A DNA stretch of 64,000 nt, from the NCBI GenBank assembly GCA_028753945.1, contig JAPNXP010000007.1, positions 3,968,001 through 4,032,000 of the forward strand, in the 5' to 3' direction. This DNA is from Hexactinellida sp. DTS-2022. Taxonomy: Eukaryota; Porifera; Hexactinellida. Made by a program: the position numbers and the translations under genes. The notes beneath the pieces were generated by a model. It was not told the origin of the DNA. It did not search any database and was given only the letters and a program-made list of their open reading frames with translations. Each line of letters begins with the position of its first letter. Position 1 is the stretch's first letter. Shown here one piece after another: positions 20,601 to 32,946 of this stretch.

Positions 20601-23445
20601 TACCTTATTCGCTCGCGGGTGAAAGGCAAATTGAAACGCTGATAACCTACTTACTATACCAGGATACAACAATTGTATCAAATCTCCAGGCCTCAAATTA
20701 GTTTTGGATTCCAAAATATTTAACTTCACAATACGCATCCAATTCTCCACAATAGCGTTGCTAAAGATGCTAGTCTTGTTCTTATCCGCTACACTAATAG
20801 GTCCTAAGATTATTCCACTCCATAAAGGTAATATAGGTAGTAGAATGTTAACAAGTATTCTATAAGCTCCGGATTATAACAAGGATTTGGATCTGCATTT
20901 TTTCCTGGATTATTGTTGATCCAAGATTTGCAATTTTTTGCAATATTTACAAAATGTTTGCCGAAAGGGGATTTTTCTCTGTATGTTTTACTATCCTTGT
21001 TATCAATAGCAATATTATTATCGTCCATATGTTCTTCAACCAAATATTCATTAGTCTCTGAGGAGTTTACGGAATCATTACTAATGAATGTTTCTAGCAA
21101 ATGAGTATGTGTCTTTACTATTGCACTTAAAGAACTACTCATAAATACAATGCATAAAGATTGGAATAAATTATTGATACTTGTCATTTCAACAGCGCGT
21201 ACAATAAATCCGATACTATGTAAAACAGTTTTCTCACTTCTTTTTGTAGTTTAAATTTTTTATTTATATGAAATCCTATGCTGTGCATTAAATGAGCCGA
21301 ACATAAGTGAAGAATTACTTTAAAGTCCGTCTCATTAACTGCAGAATTTACATCTGCCATATTCCAACACTTATGGAGATAAGTATCTATATCACACTTG
21401 AGAAAAATACTACAAGAACTGTGAATCAAAACCCAGCTGAAATCTATTTCAACTTGTGAAATGTTTAGATCGCCCAGTATTTTCTTTGCATCAAGGGACC
21501 ATTTGTGCAAAAAATAACTTATTTCAGCACTGGTGTGTCCTGAACTAATCATTTCTGCTAGTGGAATTGGACTAGTGGAGTAAGTAGGATGTCTTACAGT
21601 TAGAGCGTAATAGAATACTTTCTTTAGTGAGGGTTCTATTTTCCTAACAATTGATCCTGTGGCATCCAAGTGAAGAACAATTCTTGTATCTTTAAACAAT
21701 TTCAATATTTTGATTTGATCTTCAGTGTACATATGTACAATAAAAGGATTATGACTTAGTGACTGTATGTAACCTCTAACATGAAGGCCAATAACACTAT
21801 TTCTATAATACTGTTGTAAGCTAATTAACTCAGTCCAGTTATCATTAGAATACCTCTGTAAACTAGACAAATCAAATTTAGCTTTTCGCAGGACTGCAGA
21901 ACTTCTAACCTTATTTAGGTTACCATAATTAAGCGCTAAGTTTGTGTTCTCTACAGAATCAAATTGATCATAGAAATAAGCATTTACAGATGTATCTGCT
22001 ACCCCTCTAGCTACTTCTAACCTATGCGAATGTGATAAATTTCGTGAGTGCACAGTTGTATTATCGAAATGCTGTTCAGATAAGGTTCCATAAGCTACAT
22101 ACTCCACAATAATATTTTCATCAATTTTACACTCCAACGGCTCTTTCTTTATTACAAATGTAAATTCAAAACAATCTTTAAACTTACACACTGCTTTAGC
22201 TCTAAAAAAACAGCTATTTTGTTTTCTACTACTAAGTTTATTAACCTTTTTGTATTGAAAAGAAAGAACACATACAAAATTTCCCTCGATTTTTGAACTA
22301 AATAAATTGGTCCAATCTTTAGAAAATACTACAGAGTCTCCATGAATTAGTGTAATACTTTTCCATTCCATTCCACTTAGCAAAAATTCACCACAGATTT
22401 CCTCACTAAACATGGATTGTTCAACTATGACTTCATTACCCAGAGTACTGTCATCTACTGATGGCACTAGCAATTTGGACTCAGGGATATTAGAGGTAAT
22501 AACAATTTCAGGTTGCGGGTCATCGGTAGATGACAATACCGGGACTTGTTGATTTGAAGAAGAAGAAGAGGTATGATGAAATTTTAGGCACAGAGATTCA
22601 TGAAATGAGCTTAAAGTATCTGAACTTTCTCGACAGGCTAGAATAAAGCTAGTGAATAAATCTAGTTGTTGCACTGTGATAGCTATATATGAATTCCCGA
22701 ATAGCTCTAATATCCTACAACTAATGTTTTCAACTAAAATCCACGCTTCCACTAAGTTACAATTTCGCCTGATTAGTCGAATCCATTGCATTGACTCCAT
22801 TAGACAGCAACTAAACTTTTTCGACTGGTCGTGGAGTTTGTCATCCACTAGCATGAACTCACCACTAACAAGCGGACACTCTAAGCTGAAAAATTTCATT
22901 GCATCTAACCATAGACTATTATTACAGTTTATGAATGACCAAAAATGGCTATCAGTCCTCCCTGTTTGGGGAGGAGGAGAAGCTATCTTAGACATGAGAC
23001 CGTAAAGCTGGCAGTCATCGCAACCAGATGCCAATAAACCTAACAAACTGTTATTCGTTACGTCTCGATGTAAACTAGGAAAACTGAAATCGATTTCATC
23101 CAAACTCCTCTTACTGAGTTCTATAGTGTCAGGATATGAGCTAGCAGATACTAACTGAGTACTGATATGCTCTACTGCCAATCGGGATACATCATTGGTG
23201 ATAGACTTACGCGTACTGATCATTTGCTTTACGAGATGCTGAAAGTTTCCTCTATTCAATCTCCATTTGGAGCTGAGAGAATCGCGCTTAGTAGCCTTGT
23301 TTTTTCCAAAAAGAATAATTGATAATTTTCCCCAGACAGATTTTGGCTTATGTTTGTCTCCTTTGTTCAAAGCATCTCTTACGCTATCGAAGCTTTCATA
23401 GCCGAGTTTCTGGAGAGCTTCCACGAATTGCTCTATTGAAGTCAT
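20600..23445 (-). pseudogene. MULE-like (RNase H-fold) transposase, frameshifted
   Basis: The main open frame starts at ATG 23445 and runs 753 residues to 21184. It continues in two other frames to about 20600, with frameshifts near 21184 and 20830. C-terminal motifs of an RNase H-type transposase are visible: HLDATGSIVRK (first Asp), YYALTVRHPTYST, AEMISSGHTSAEISYFL, VEIDFSWVLIH (second acidic site) and HLCSAHLMHSIG (C-X2-H). After the first frameshift comes NPCYNPELIEYLL, then PLWSGI and ENWMRIVKLNILESK. The N-terminal 450 residues show no domain I know. The C/H pair and element structure fit Mutator-like transposases, but overall similarity to plant MuDR looks low. Confidence 0.7.
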
Positions 23446-23836
23446 TACTAGATGAAATAATAATAATAATTTTAATTAATCAATACATATATATATACTA
23501 CTACAGTAGAACCTCGTTAGTACGAACACGGTTAATTAAGTCATTACTAGATGAAATAATAATAATTATTATAATTAATCAATACATATATATATACTAC
23601 TACAGTAGAACCTCGTTAGTACGAACACGGTTAATTAAGTCATTACTAGATGAAATAATAATAATTATTATAATTAATCAATACATATATATATACTACT
23701 ACAGTAGAACCTCGTTAGTACGAACACGGTTAATTAAGTCATTACTAGATGAAATAATAATTATAATTATAATTAATCAATACATATATATATACTACTA
23801 CAGTAGATCCTCGTTAGTACGAACACGGTTAATTAA
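23441..23836. repeat. Four tandem 99-bp repeats over the transposase start
   Basis: Repeats begin at 23441, 23540, 23639 and 23738. Each holds GTCATTACTAGATGAAATAA, an AT-rich stretch, CAGTAGAACCTCGTTAGTAC and ACGAACACGGTTAATTAA. On the minus strand each upstream copy repeats the ATG of the transposase but reads ATG ACT TAA, a two-codon frame. Confidence 0.92.
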
Positions 23837-23968
23837 TACGAATTTCCGGATAAGAAGAACAGTTCCACAAAATCAGGTCCTTACAATGGCGATTGAATGG
23901 GTATTACTCCGGTTAATACGAACTCCGGATAAAGCGAACAAATTTTTATTGTCCGTTGGTATCGACTG
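23801..23968. mobile_element. pogo-like miniature element in the transposase leader
   Basis: It starts CAGTAGATCCTCGTTAGTAC after TA. The complement of the right end reads CAGTCGATACCAACGGAC, followed outside by CA (perhaps an altered TA). Interior GTTAATACGAACTCCGGATA is pogo-like. The last ~36 bp of each 99-bp repeat is its left end, so it inserted before the tandem duplication. Confidence 0.65.
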
Positions 23969-24444
23969 CATATAGTAATTATATTAGTATTCGAGGCCGG
24001 CGGTATTTCCTTCCGCCGGACTTGGGCATCCAAAGCTTGAAGGCCACGTTATTGTAAATTAAATTTTAGATCTGATCATTCAAAATGTAGTGGTAAAAAT
24101 ATCGGTCTGGCCATGGCCTGCCCTGGTATTATTAAAATAAATAACAAAGTAGCTAAAAGGCAAATAAAATAAAAAAACTCACTTGAATTGGAAGAATCGA
24201 CTTGGAGGAATAAAGAAGAGAGCAAAAAATAAATGAGAAAAAATGGAGATGAGAAATATGCTGTAAAGTCAAAAAGATCTTTGAAAAAAAAGTGAAAAGT
24301 GTGTTTGAAAAAAATGAAATAAATTCGAAGAAAATCAAGTACATGTAGAAGAAAGGCAGTGTACCATTTATAGTGAGAAATCATTGAATTATAAACAAAG
24401 GATATAATAAATTCTGATCAATAGTTATTAGACAACATATTCTA

Positions 24445-25169
24445 CATTGTGGATATTGGATAGGTATTCAAATCATCATTGTAAGCCGATTTTAGAAAAA
24501 TTTATGTTAATAATATTTTTTCAAAAATGAATATTTTGTTTTGAAATTTGCATGACAGGTTGTCATAGGTGAGATAGACATGTGATTAAAAGGAAAATTT
24601 GATTTGATGGATAATTTTTGAGTTATTATGGAAAAACCGAGGTCTAAATTTGAGCGAAAATTGCTGAGTCATCTTAAGGAATTTTGACATTTTGGGATTA
24701 TATATGGGTTGTCACAACTTTCATCTTTCCGCTGATGTAAAAAAATTCACGTACAGCGTAAACTTTTTGAGTTATTAGCATAAACGTGAGGTCTGCGAAT
24801 CCGCCGATAAGATCGTGAAATTAATTTAATGAAATTTATGTTCAAAATTTTTTTTCAAAAATGAATATTTTGTTTTGAAATTTGCATGACAGGTTGTCAT
24901 AGGTGAGATAGACATGTGATTAAAAGGAAAATTTGATTTGATGGATAATTTTTGAGTTATTATGGAAAAACCGAGGTCTAAATTTGAGCGAAAATTGCTG
25001 AGTCATCTTAAGGAATTTTGACATTTTGGGATTATATATGGGTTGTCACAACTTTCATCTTCCCGCTGATGTGAAAATTTTTCACGTACAGCGTAAACTT
25101 TTTGAGTTATTAGCATAAACGTGAGGTCTGCGAATCCGCCGATGAATCCGCCGCTAAGATAACACTCGT
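24445..25169. repeat. Right terminal inverted repeat of the MULE-like element
   Basis: Complement of 18266-18985, again with two tandem ~340-bp copies (about 24480-24807 and 24808-25147). Confidence 0.9.
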
Positions 25170-25306
25170 CAAATGTTCTCAAGTTGTATAATAGGAAAGA
25201 TTATGCCATAACGATAGAGATACGTTTATGGAATTTATCAGCAGCTTCGAAACCCATGAAGATGATCTTTATCGCAGCCATCCAGAGAATTTTAATATCA
25301 CACATA

Positions 25307-25332
25307 GTGTGTGTGTGTGTGTGTGTGTGTGT
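25307..25332. repeat. (GT)n microsatellite
   Basis: Thirteen GT units just outside the MULE-like element. Confidence 0.95.
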
Positions 25333-25439
25333 CTTGCCACTCTTTTGAAGTTTTTTCCTGAATTCATACACAGACAACCTCTAGCTTTTATCAGAAAAGT
25401 GAAGAGTGAATAGTGCGAAGACTTCGTTAATGAGTGTAT

Positions 25440-26043
25440 AGATTGCTTAGTACAGAAGGAAAATCAATTTATTAGTTTATATTTTAACAACAGTAGTCAA
25501 TTGTTACTTAACAGCAACAAGGCAAAGAACCATATTGTTCCTACTACCTGCCCCGAAGAAACTCCTAAGAAATTCCTCTAAATATTTGCTTAGTTTTCAT
25601 AATTCTATTATCTAGTTTGCATGTAATAATATATTTGAGCCTGAATTTATGTTGGGGGACAACTAAGAACCATATATACTACTTTGATATGTGTAGTTGA
25701 TATAATTAGTCTAGTATTAATCAGGTATTTGGTTATTAGAAACATAAACCCGCCTTTATCTTATCCCTGGTCCAAAGCAGTGAAATGGCCTTTATATAGT
25801 AGGCTATGCAGCCTATGCCCAAACCTAAAATTATGTGATTATTTTCAAAATTACTAAATTTTAAATAGATTATCATTAATACTAGATAAATTGCTTAGTT
25901 TCTAATAATGTCATGAAACAAAGTTGTTACATTAATTAAGGATTAAATAAATATTCGCTGGAGACTTAAGATCTAAGATTCCCTACACAAATTATATATT
26001 GTCTCTAATTATCCCTCTTCAATCCAAGGGTGATCTTACATCG
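25440..26043. other. Intron sequence without a supported gene
   Basis: AT-rich. TTATATAGTAGGCTATGCAGC near 25790 resembles the termini of the P-like elements (TATATAGAGTAGGCTATG) and may be a stray end. Confidence 0.4.
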
Positions 26044-26051
26044 CCCTCAAT

Positions 26052-26133
26052 CAGCGGCGGCGCTAGTGGTGGGGTACAAGTGGGCAGAATAGCAATAATT
26101 TTAAGCCTGTGACGCACCCTCGTGCCGTATCTG
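26052..26133. mobile_element. 82-bp hAT-type miniature element
   Basis: It starts CAGCGGCGGCGCTAGTGG. The complement of the right end reads CAGATACGGCACGAGGG. An exact 8-bp duplication CCCTCAAT flanks it (26044-26051, 26134-26141). It is a deletion-type relative of the CAGTGGCGGCGC family. Confidence 0.75.
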
Positions 26134-26745
26134 CCCTCAATTTGGTCTCGTGAATTTTCGAAACTTTCAGACTAATCAACAAAGTATCGCACTTGTTAGG
26201 TAATGAAAATGTGGCAAATCGCACTAGTATGTCAGATATGGCTTCTAGTGGCTTCGCAAAGTTTAAATTTCTTAGAAAAATATTCACATTCTCCCTAGCA
26301 AAAGGTGACAAAACCTTTAGCCAATCTAATTCGAGGGTTGTTAAATTTATATAAATAGATTTTTAGTGTCTCTATCAATTGTAATTTATATGGTCGAGAA
26401 TAAATTAATGCATCCAATCAGAGATTTGTATTACGTTTGTCTAGCCATACATTTCTAACCATTAAAATGTGTCATAGCCTACTCTATATAAGGCCTACCA
26501 TCAAAGCTAATATTTTGCACCAAGGATGAAGTAGTGTACGATATTATTAATGACCCATAGTTATTTTCATTTATCTCTGTACAGTTAGAAATATTTAATT
26601 TTAGTTGGATCAACTTGTTACGGATTTTTGTTAATTTTAGTTATTAATTAATCCAATTCTCCTTCCACCGATATTTTAAGCACTTCATAGTACTATATTT
26701 GAATTTGTTTCTTTTTAATAAATAGTTAGATATTTAATTTTTCTC

Positions 26746-29611
26746 AATGCCGAACTGTTCTGCCCCTGGTTGTAGGGATAATTATACCCCATAAGAGCGC
26801 GTCCCAGTTTTAAACTTCCAGATGGTCCACCTGAGTTACGACATGCCTGGATACGTGCTCTCCATCGTGAGGATATTTCTAATCTCAAAATGGTGTATGT
26901 TGTGCTAAGCATTTTCCGAAGGAAGATATTCAATATTTTCACACGGTACCCAGAGGAGATGGCACATCCTATGAGGTCCCGCGAGGAAGACCCAAATTAA
27001 ATCCTGGCGCTGCTCCCTCTCTCCTTCCTGGTTGTCCGTCTTATTATTCCTCTATCCCTTCAATTAGAATCAAACGAACTCGGTTATCTTACGACTCCAA
27101 AGAGGAAGATTTATTGAACCAAGCAACAAATCTCAGCTTGAGATCAGAGAATACAGAAATGGAGAAGTTTCGTGTTGGTTGTATATAAGAAATACGAGAT
27201 AAGTCAGCTTTGATAACAATCCCAACTGACTGGTTAGTTTGGATTCAAACAGATAATTGTGTGAGATTTTTTGCTTTAAGATGGCAAATAATAATAATAC
27301 TTGTGCAGATGTTTCTCTTGAAATAAATTCTTTTTTATCTGTGAACGGATATATAATATTATATATATGGGAGGAGTCCATTTCTCTCTCACTTATCTCT
27401 ATCACTGATATTCGACAAATTGAAACGCTGTTTACAGAGATTACTCTGAAACTTAATTCTTTCCCTCAGAAGAAACATCCTCACCATATCTCTAAATCAA
27501 AAGAACATATTGAGGAGGCCATATGTAATCTATTAGATAGTGATGAAACAGAATCCAATTCTTCCGATTTGCCAAGATTACAATTTATTCTTGGCCAACT
27601 AGAGAATGTGGGTATTTACTAGAAGAGAAGGAGATATAATGTTCTTACATAAATTCTGGCCATAAAAACGCATCTGGTTTCGCCTGCTAGTTACAAAATC
27701 TCCAAAGTTCAGAATGCATTTCTTTTCCAAATGTTCATACACTAGAAAGTTGTACTCTTCTTTTGGGCTGGAAAACGACTCTTGTACTTACCTTAGCCAG
27801 GTAACTTCTTCTTTAAGTTCTCAAGAGAAGAATGTAATTATTCAGATGGATGAGATCCACGTTAACTTAAGTCTGAGGGGTGGGAAGGGTGGGAAAATAT
27901 TTGGTCCTAACTTATCCCCTGAATACCCCACAAGAACTGTATTTGCTATCATGGTTTCTAGTTTATACAAAAAATGGTCCTGTATTTCTCGTTTGATCCC
28001 TTGCGGATCTATATCTGCTGAATACCTTTCCTATAATTAAGTCTTGTATTTTGGATATCGAATCTTGCGGTTTGAAAGTACAGATTATTTCTACCGACAA
28101 TTACCCTTTAAACCTGAACTTATTCAAGTTATTTTCTCCAACTAAAGAGTTATAGACTAGTGTACCACACCCTCTGATAATAAAAGAAAACTCTATGTTA
28201 CTTTTGACTTTGTGCACATTTTGAAAAGTATTCGAAACAACTAGTTGAATCAGAAAGATATTCGGAAAACCTTTCACTTTCCCAACTTTCAGAACATTAA
28301 GCTGGATTACTGTGTGTATCCTGTTCAAGTTTACTCTGCATCTTTTAGTGATGTGCGTCTTCTCTATAATTTAGAGAAAGAATCCTTAGCTAAGTTAGCA
28401 CCTAGCTTGACTATCAAAGCTTGTTATCCTTCTGCTATTGAGCGCCAAAATATGAAACTTGTTTTGAAAGTATTCAACGAATTAAAAAACTGTTGCAGCT
28501 CTGAAGTTACTGAATGAACTCCGTAACCAAGAAGACCGAAACAATACACACGACTTTGCTGAAATGCTTCTTCAAATTTGGACACTTTTCAACATAAATT
28601 CCCAACTTAAAGGTAAACGTTGGAATGATGATATCTCAGGACCTCTAACATACCAGGGCGAACCATTTTCATTCTTATCTTGTGTTGTTATTTGGTTAGA
28701 GACTTGGCTGGCCTTGCCAGGAAATGTAAGAAAGTTAAGTAACCATCGTTTACCAGTTCTAAACATGCTTGTACTGTATTGCCTCAGATAACTAACCATT
28801 AACTGGATCTTGTGGATTTATCTTTTGACATCCTTTTTACAGACAGATCCATTGGAACATCACTTTGGCCTATATCGTATGATGTCAGGTTCAAACTATC
28901 ATATCTCGTATCTTCAAATCCTTGAAACTGAACGCCGCCTCAAGTTATCTAACATATTAAAGATTTTTGCTTCACAACAAGATTGTGGCTTATATTCAAT
29001 TCAGACATTTATTGATTCATACTCATCCTTTGATACGAATAATGGCGATGAAATCGATGTCCAACTAGTCTGGGATGAAATTGATGATCTAACTTCGATT
29101 GAATGTAGTTTACAGACTCTTCACTCATTAGCTTTTATTGCTGGTTATGCAGTACATAAATACTGTATATTTATAAAACTCAGCCATGTCATGTTTGCAT
29201 TGATCTTTGACCATTGACAAATACTTTATCTTTGATGAAGATTCACTGCCCGAGTTCAGGCTTTTGCAATTAACTGACCGTGGTGGCCTAAAGTATCAAT
29301 CTGAGTTTATCCTCGAATCTATAGTAACTTTATGGAAGACGTTAATTGCAATTGAAAGCAAAGAAAACTTGTTGGCGATATTGAGGGAAGGATCATCCAG
29401 AAAAAATATTGTGAAAGTAACCTTGATATTCTTAGAAGAGACTGATGCGATTGCTAATTGAGTTGCATTTCTTGTGGTGTCTCTATTTTGACTATCCTAA
29501 AAATCTTATTTCCACTTGCGCCAACTGTTTACTAGCTAAGGTTAATAATTATAACTCCGCTGTTGCATCTAAAGGTATAGAAAAGCGAAAACTGAAGAAG
29601 TTCTCACATTA
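26746..29611 (+). pseudogene. THAP-domain P-like transposase (copy C), frameshifted
   Basis: ATG 26746 opens a THAP finger (CSAPGC; then LPDGPPELRHAWIRALHRED). The C-X2-H pair near 26900 (CAKHF) needs one frame change, as does the linker GAAPSLLPGCP. Further blocks: IIQMDEIHVNLSL near 27840 (first catalytic Asp), FERQ-type IERQNMKLVLKVFNEL near 28440, QTDPLEHHFGLYRMMSGSNY near 28842 (acidic site), LTDRGGLKYQSEFILES near 29275 and a final KRKLKKFSH. Introns or frameshifts separate most blocks, for example a readable 3' splice-like TTTTTACAG just before QTDPLE. Several stops suggest a dead gene in a recently ended element. Confidence 0.8.
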
Positions 29612-29636
29612 ATGAAATACACCAGAAGGCTACTCT

Positions 29637-29672
29637 TCTATTATTATTATTATTGTTATTATTATTGTTATT
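29637..29672. repeat. ATT/ATTGTT microsatellite
   Basis: Short run of ATT and GTT units just after the transposase stop. Confidence 0.8.
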
Positions 29673-30140
29673 TGAACCCACATTATTATTTATGTATTCT
29701 TATCATTGTTGTTAAGTAAGCAATAAAGACTCAATAGAGAAAATCTATTAATTTACTAGAATTATTTATTATAACAGATTAATTTCTAAAATTAATCTCA
29801 TCGTACACTACTTCATCCATGGTACATTTGATGGTAGGCCTTATATAGAGTAGGCTATGAATGTGTCTATTTTCTAACCAATAGTTAGTAATGAATACAA
29901 TAACTGTTCGCCACTACCCCGAGTCGGGCCCACGGAGTTGTACAATTCATTAGTGATGGATAATTTTATATAATTGATGTCGATATATATCATTAGAACA
30001 AGGACAAACTCTATTATCTAGAAAATTGTTAGATCAAATTAGCATAAAATTTTACAATACAGGTTCTGCTGGAGTAGTATTCTGAATGAATATTTCTTCT
30101 GTCCTAATATATACCTATAGCTAGAGCCCACGGTTATAGG

Positions 30141-30762
30141 CAGTGGAGTAGCTAAGGTTTCGGGGCCCCGGTTCAAATGTATGCGCCGGGACCCCTGGCC
30201 ACACTGGTTCAATTTGGAGTAGTTGATTTTAAGGTGTGCATGTATATCGACAAATTTTGGTTCGGAAATTACATTTCCCGCATTTTGACATCACTGTTTT
30301 ACTAAATGTATATGGTTAATATAATGTTAGTGTCAAGGACGGATCTAGGCTAGAATTAGTGGGGGGGTGCAAATTTAAAACATAGAGTAATTATCACTCT
30401 AATTTAGCTATCTGTGAAATGTGACAGTCTCTGAGTCCAATCTCATGAAGAGTTGGGGGGGTGCGCACCCCCCCGGTGGATCCGTGCCTGATTAGTGTGT
30501 CTACGCGTTTTGCATAGCCAGAAACATAAACTCTCTTTATTTTAACTCAAGTAGTCTCAAAACTAATGTAGATATGAAGCAAAATGAAATTTTAGATATT
30601 TGAAAACTGACAAGATGTACTAGAATACAAATAATTATCAGATAACATACTGTTATCATAAGTATGATTGATGTATATCTGCATAAGCGGATTTTGGACT
30701 CCTTGGGGGCCCCTGGACATCGGGGGCCCTGGTTCAATGAACCGCCTATTGCTACGCCACTG
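30141..30762. mobile_element. hAT-type element, CAGTGG[A/C]GTAGC ends
   Basis: Left end CAGTGGAGTAGCTAAGG; complement of the right end CAGTGGCGTAGCAATAGG, with GGGGCCC blocks following both. The target duplication is degraded (GTTATAGG against CTGCTAGG). It holds a nested element at 30334-30490. A 66-codon minus-strand frame inside is not a gene. Confidence 0.7.
30334..30490. mobile_element. Nested hAT-type element, CAAGGACGGATC ends
   Basis: Starts CAAGGACGGATCTAGG; complement of the right end CAGGCACGGATCCACC. The target duplication GTTAGTGT against ATTAGTGT matches 7 of 8. G runs inside both ends. Confidence 0.8.
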
Positions 30763-30769
30763 CTGCTAG

Positions 30770-31815
30770 GGAGCCACTGCTCAAAATATTTGGATTCCCT
30801 TCTTTACAAAATGTTGTTACTCTTACTTGGGTGACACTATATTACGGTCATTTGTACAAATGATAGCGGACAGCTAATAATTCTCACATAATTTCCCGTA
30901 ATATTATCAACGTTAAGTAACGTACAAAGGGGTAAGGGTCAGAAATATGGCAAATGCCAAAAATGTGACGTAGTAAGAGGTGCCTAATATTCATTAATTT
31001 TTGTTACATAATTATCATTTGACCAGTAGAATACGAACCGCGCGCATAGACCTTAAGTCAGTCACAGACCTAATTATTTTTTGCATTACGTAAATGGGAG
31101 TAGATATTAATTTTCGCGAGCCTAAAAAAGTTTTCGTTAATATGTACCTGCCTGGATTAAACCCTAGCCGTTATATAAAGTACCCACTGTAGTTCAATAC
31201 AACCGACATAAAATTTGAAAAGGAACATGATTGAAATACAAGCGAGGGCCGCAGTCCCGAGTGCGAGTTGTAAGGATTCGCATATCGCGGAAAGCAGCTT
31301 GTAGTTATTAAAAGGGTTCGTCTATAATTAGGATAAACTTTTGACATTTTGACCCTGCAGTACATAATAATTTTTCTCGATTGACATAATTAATAACCCC
31401 CTAATCCGTTTCTGACGCTGTCTACATTTACTTACTCCTACTTTGGGATTTTTTCTTATGTGCTCACGGCTGCTATATAGTTCGACTGTTCTAGTAATGA
31501 TCGCCTCCTCTGAAGAACTGTTTCATTTAGATTCTTAGATTTTCAGAGTAATCGCATTGCTCTATAAATAGGGATTAATTGTATAATAAAAAACCAATTA
31601 AAATTTACCTACTTCCAAATGCCGTGGCACTGTTTATCTAATTAAGAACTACAAAAGCTAAAGGTTGTTTCTAACGAGCCCCGCCCTGAGTTAGCCTAGT
31701 TTGATGAAAGAGTTTATTCTTTATACAGTTAGTAGTGATTTTGGTCTTGGCGCCATCCTTGAATATTATAAACAAGTCGTAGGTTGACAAAGGGAGAAAA
31801 ACTATAGTACAATTC
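30770..31815. other. Intron sequence without a supported gene
   Basis: A small GC-rich patch at 31240-31310 (GCGAGGGCCGCAGTCCCGAG ... CGCATATCGCGG) resembles one at 52500-52560. No gene or clear ends. Confidence 0.4.
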
Positions 31816-31817
31816 AA

Positions 31818-32946
31818 AATCTTAAATTTAGGCTGTGCCGACAGCATGTCCTTTGGAGGCACTATATTTTGGTCGTTGGTTGATTAATAGTGCCAAGAAT
31901 ATAAAATACTATAAAATAACTTATTGTAATAACTGATGGAAGACAAATAATTGATTGGTTGCACTAATGATATCTCAACCTAATAAATTACAGCCCATGT
32001 TAAGCATTCTATATTGTACACATATCAATTGCTAGAAAATTATTTTATACAAATTGAATGTTATTCGATAATCCATACTGGGACAACCCTCGAATTTAAT
32101 TGGTACATTTTTGTCACCTTCTGGGATGGAAATGTGAATTATCAAAATCATGACCGCAAGTGCACATCTGTAACCCATGATACAAATATCCTGAAAATTT
32201 CAGTTCTTAGTTAATAAAACTCTGTTCTGTGGAGAGGATACTGACTAAATATAATATGACCACGATAGTATAGTATAGTCGGCACAGTATTACTAATAAG
32301 AATATGTAATAAGGGATTTCGGCACAAAACAGTTAAGGCTACCAAAATATGAATGCCGATGCATTGTATTAAAAAAAGAATTACTCAATTTTGAAAATCT
32401 TTAGGTCTTGATGTAATTAGGAATGCACAAGGTGCGGACGAACTATTGAATCAGATAAAGAATCTACCATGATAAGATTTTTACTGGTCCGACTATACCA
32501 ACTATAGTATAGTGGCCCAGTTTGAAATGACTGCCTTGGTTAATTTTTAGTCCGTATCCTCTCCATTGAACAGAGTTTCATTAACTAAGAGCCCAAATTT
32601 TCAGGATAGGTGCCTCATGAGTTGCAGATGTGCACCTGTTTTCACGACTTTTGATAATTAACTTTCCATCCCAAAAGGTGACAAAACCTTTACTCAATTA
32701 AATTTGAGGGTTCTCACAATTTGGATGACGAATAGCATTCAATTAGTGTAAAAAGGAATTTCTATCAATCGTTAAGTGTGCATTCCTAATAGAGGCTGTG
32801 ATTTAATTGGTCGAAAGTATATTCTGCATCCAATTAGTTATTTTCAAAGCATTTTATATTGGAGACAATATTAATCAACCCATGACCAAAATATAGTGCC
32901 TCCAAAGGACATACTGTCGGAACAGCTGTAATTTTAGATTTAAAAA
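31818..32946. mobile_element. 1.1-kb foldback (palindromic) element
   Basis: The two halves are diverged inverted copies. Outer arms carry GACAGCATGTCCTTTGGAGG on the left, and its complement with one change at 32904-32923. Inner arms carry ACAGAGTTTCATTAACTAAG on the right, matching TTAGTTAATAAAACTCTGTT on the left. The centre lies near 32390. No transposase frame. No clean target duplication found. Confidence 0.75.

Larger units (their letters stand above)
18266..25169 (-). mobile_element. Mutator-like element with OTU domain, complete ends
   Basis: A 6.9-kb unit flanked by the exact 9-bp duplication CAAATGTTC (18257-18265 and 25170-25178). Long inverted repeats cover about 18266-18985 and 24445-25169, beginning ACGAGTGTTATCTTAGCG. 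Each arm is built of two tandem ~340-bp copies of one block (starting ATCGGCGGATTCGCAGACC), so the ends form a four-copy set. It carries, on the minus strand, a transposase-like gene and a downstream OTU cysteine-protease domain. A 9-bp duplication plus long inverted repeats is typical of Mutator-like elements. The coding part has three frameshifts, so this copy is probably not autonomous now. Confidence 0.85.
26473..29859 (+). mobile_element. P-like DNA transposon with intact ends (copy C)
   Basis: Terminal inverted repeats begin CATAGCCTACTCTATATAAG and extend over 30 bp (to CTACCATCAAA), with the complement ending at 29859. Flanks share AATGTGT (26466-26472, 29860-29866), a 7-bp duplication. 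P elements normally make 8 bp, so the exact end base is open. Length 3.4 kb. It encloses a THAP transposase gene in the same orientation. Confidence 0.85.

Noticed and set aside
23441..23836. CRISPR-like regular repeats
   Set aside because: Repeats are directly tandem with no unique spacers, in a eukaryotic transposon.
23319..23975. 218-codon plus-strand frame with repeated RTSLVRTRLIKSLLDEI
   Set aside because: It is the translation of the 99-bp tandem repeats antisense to the transposase; no gene features.
24076..24384. Phe/Leu-rich minus-strand frames upstream of the MULE-like transposase
   Set aside because: Low-complexity AT-rich translation, overlapping in two frames; no motif.
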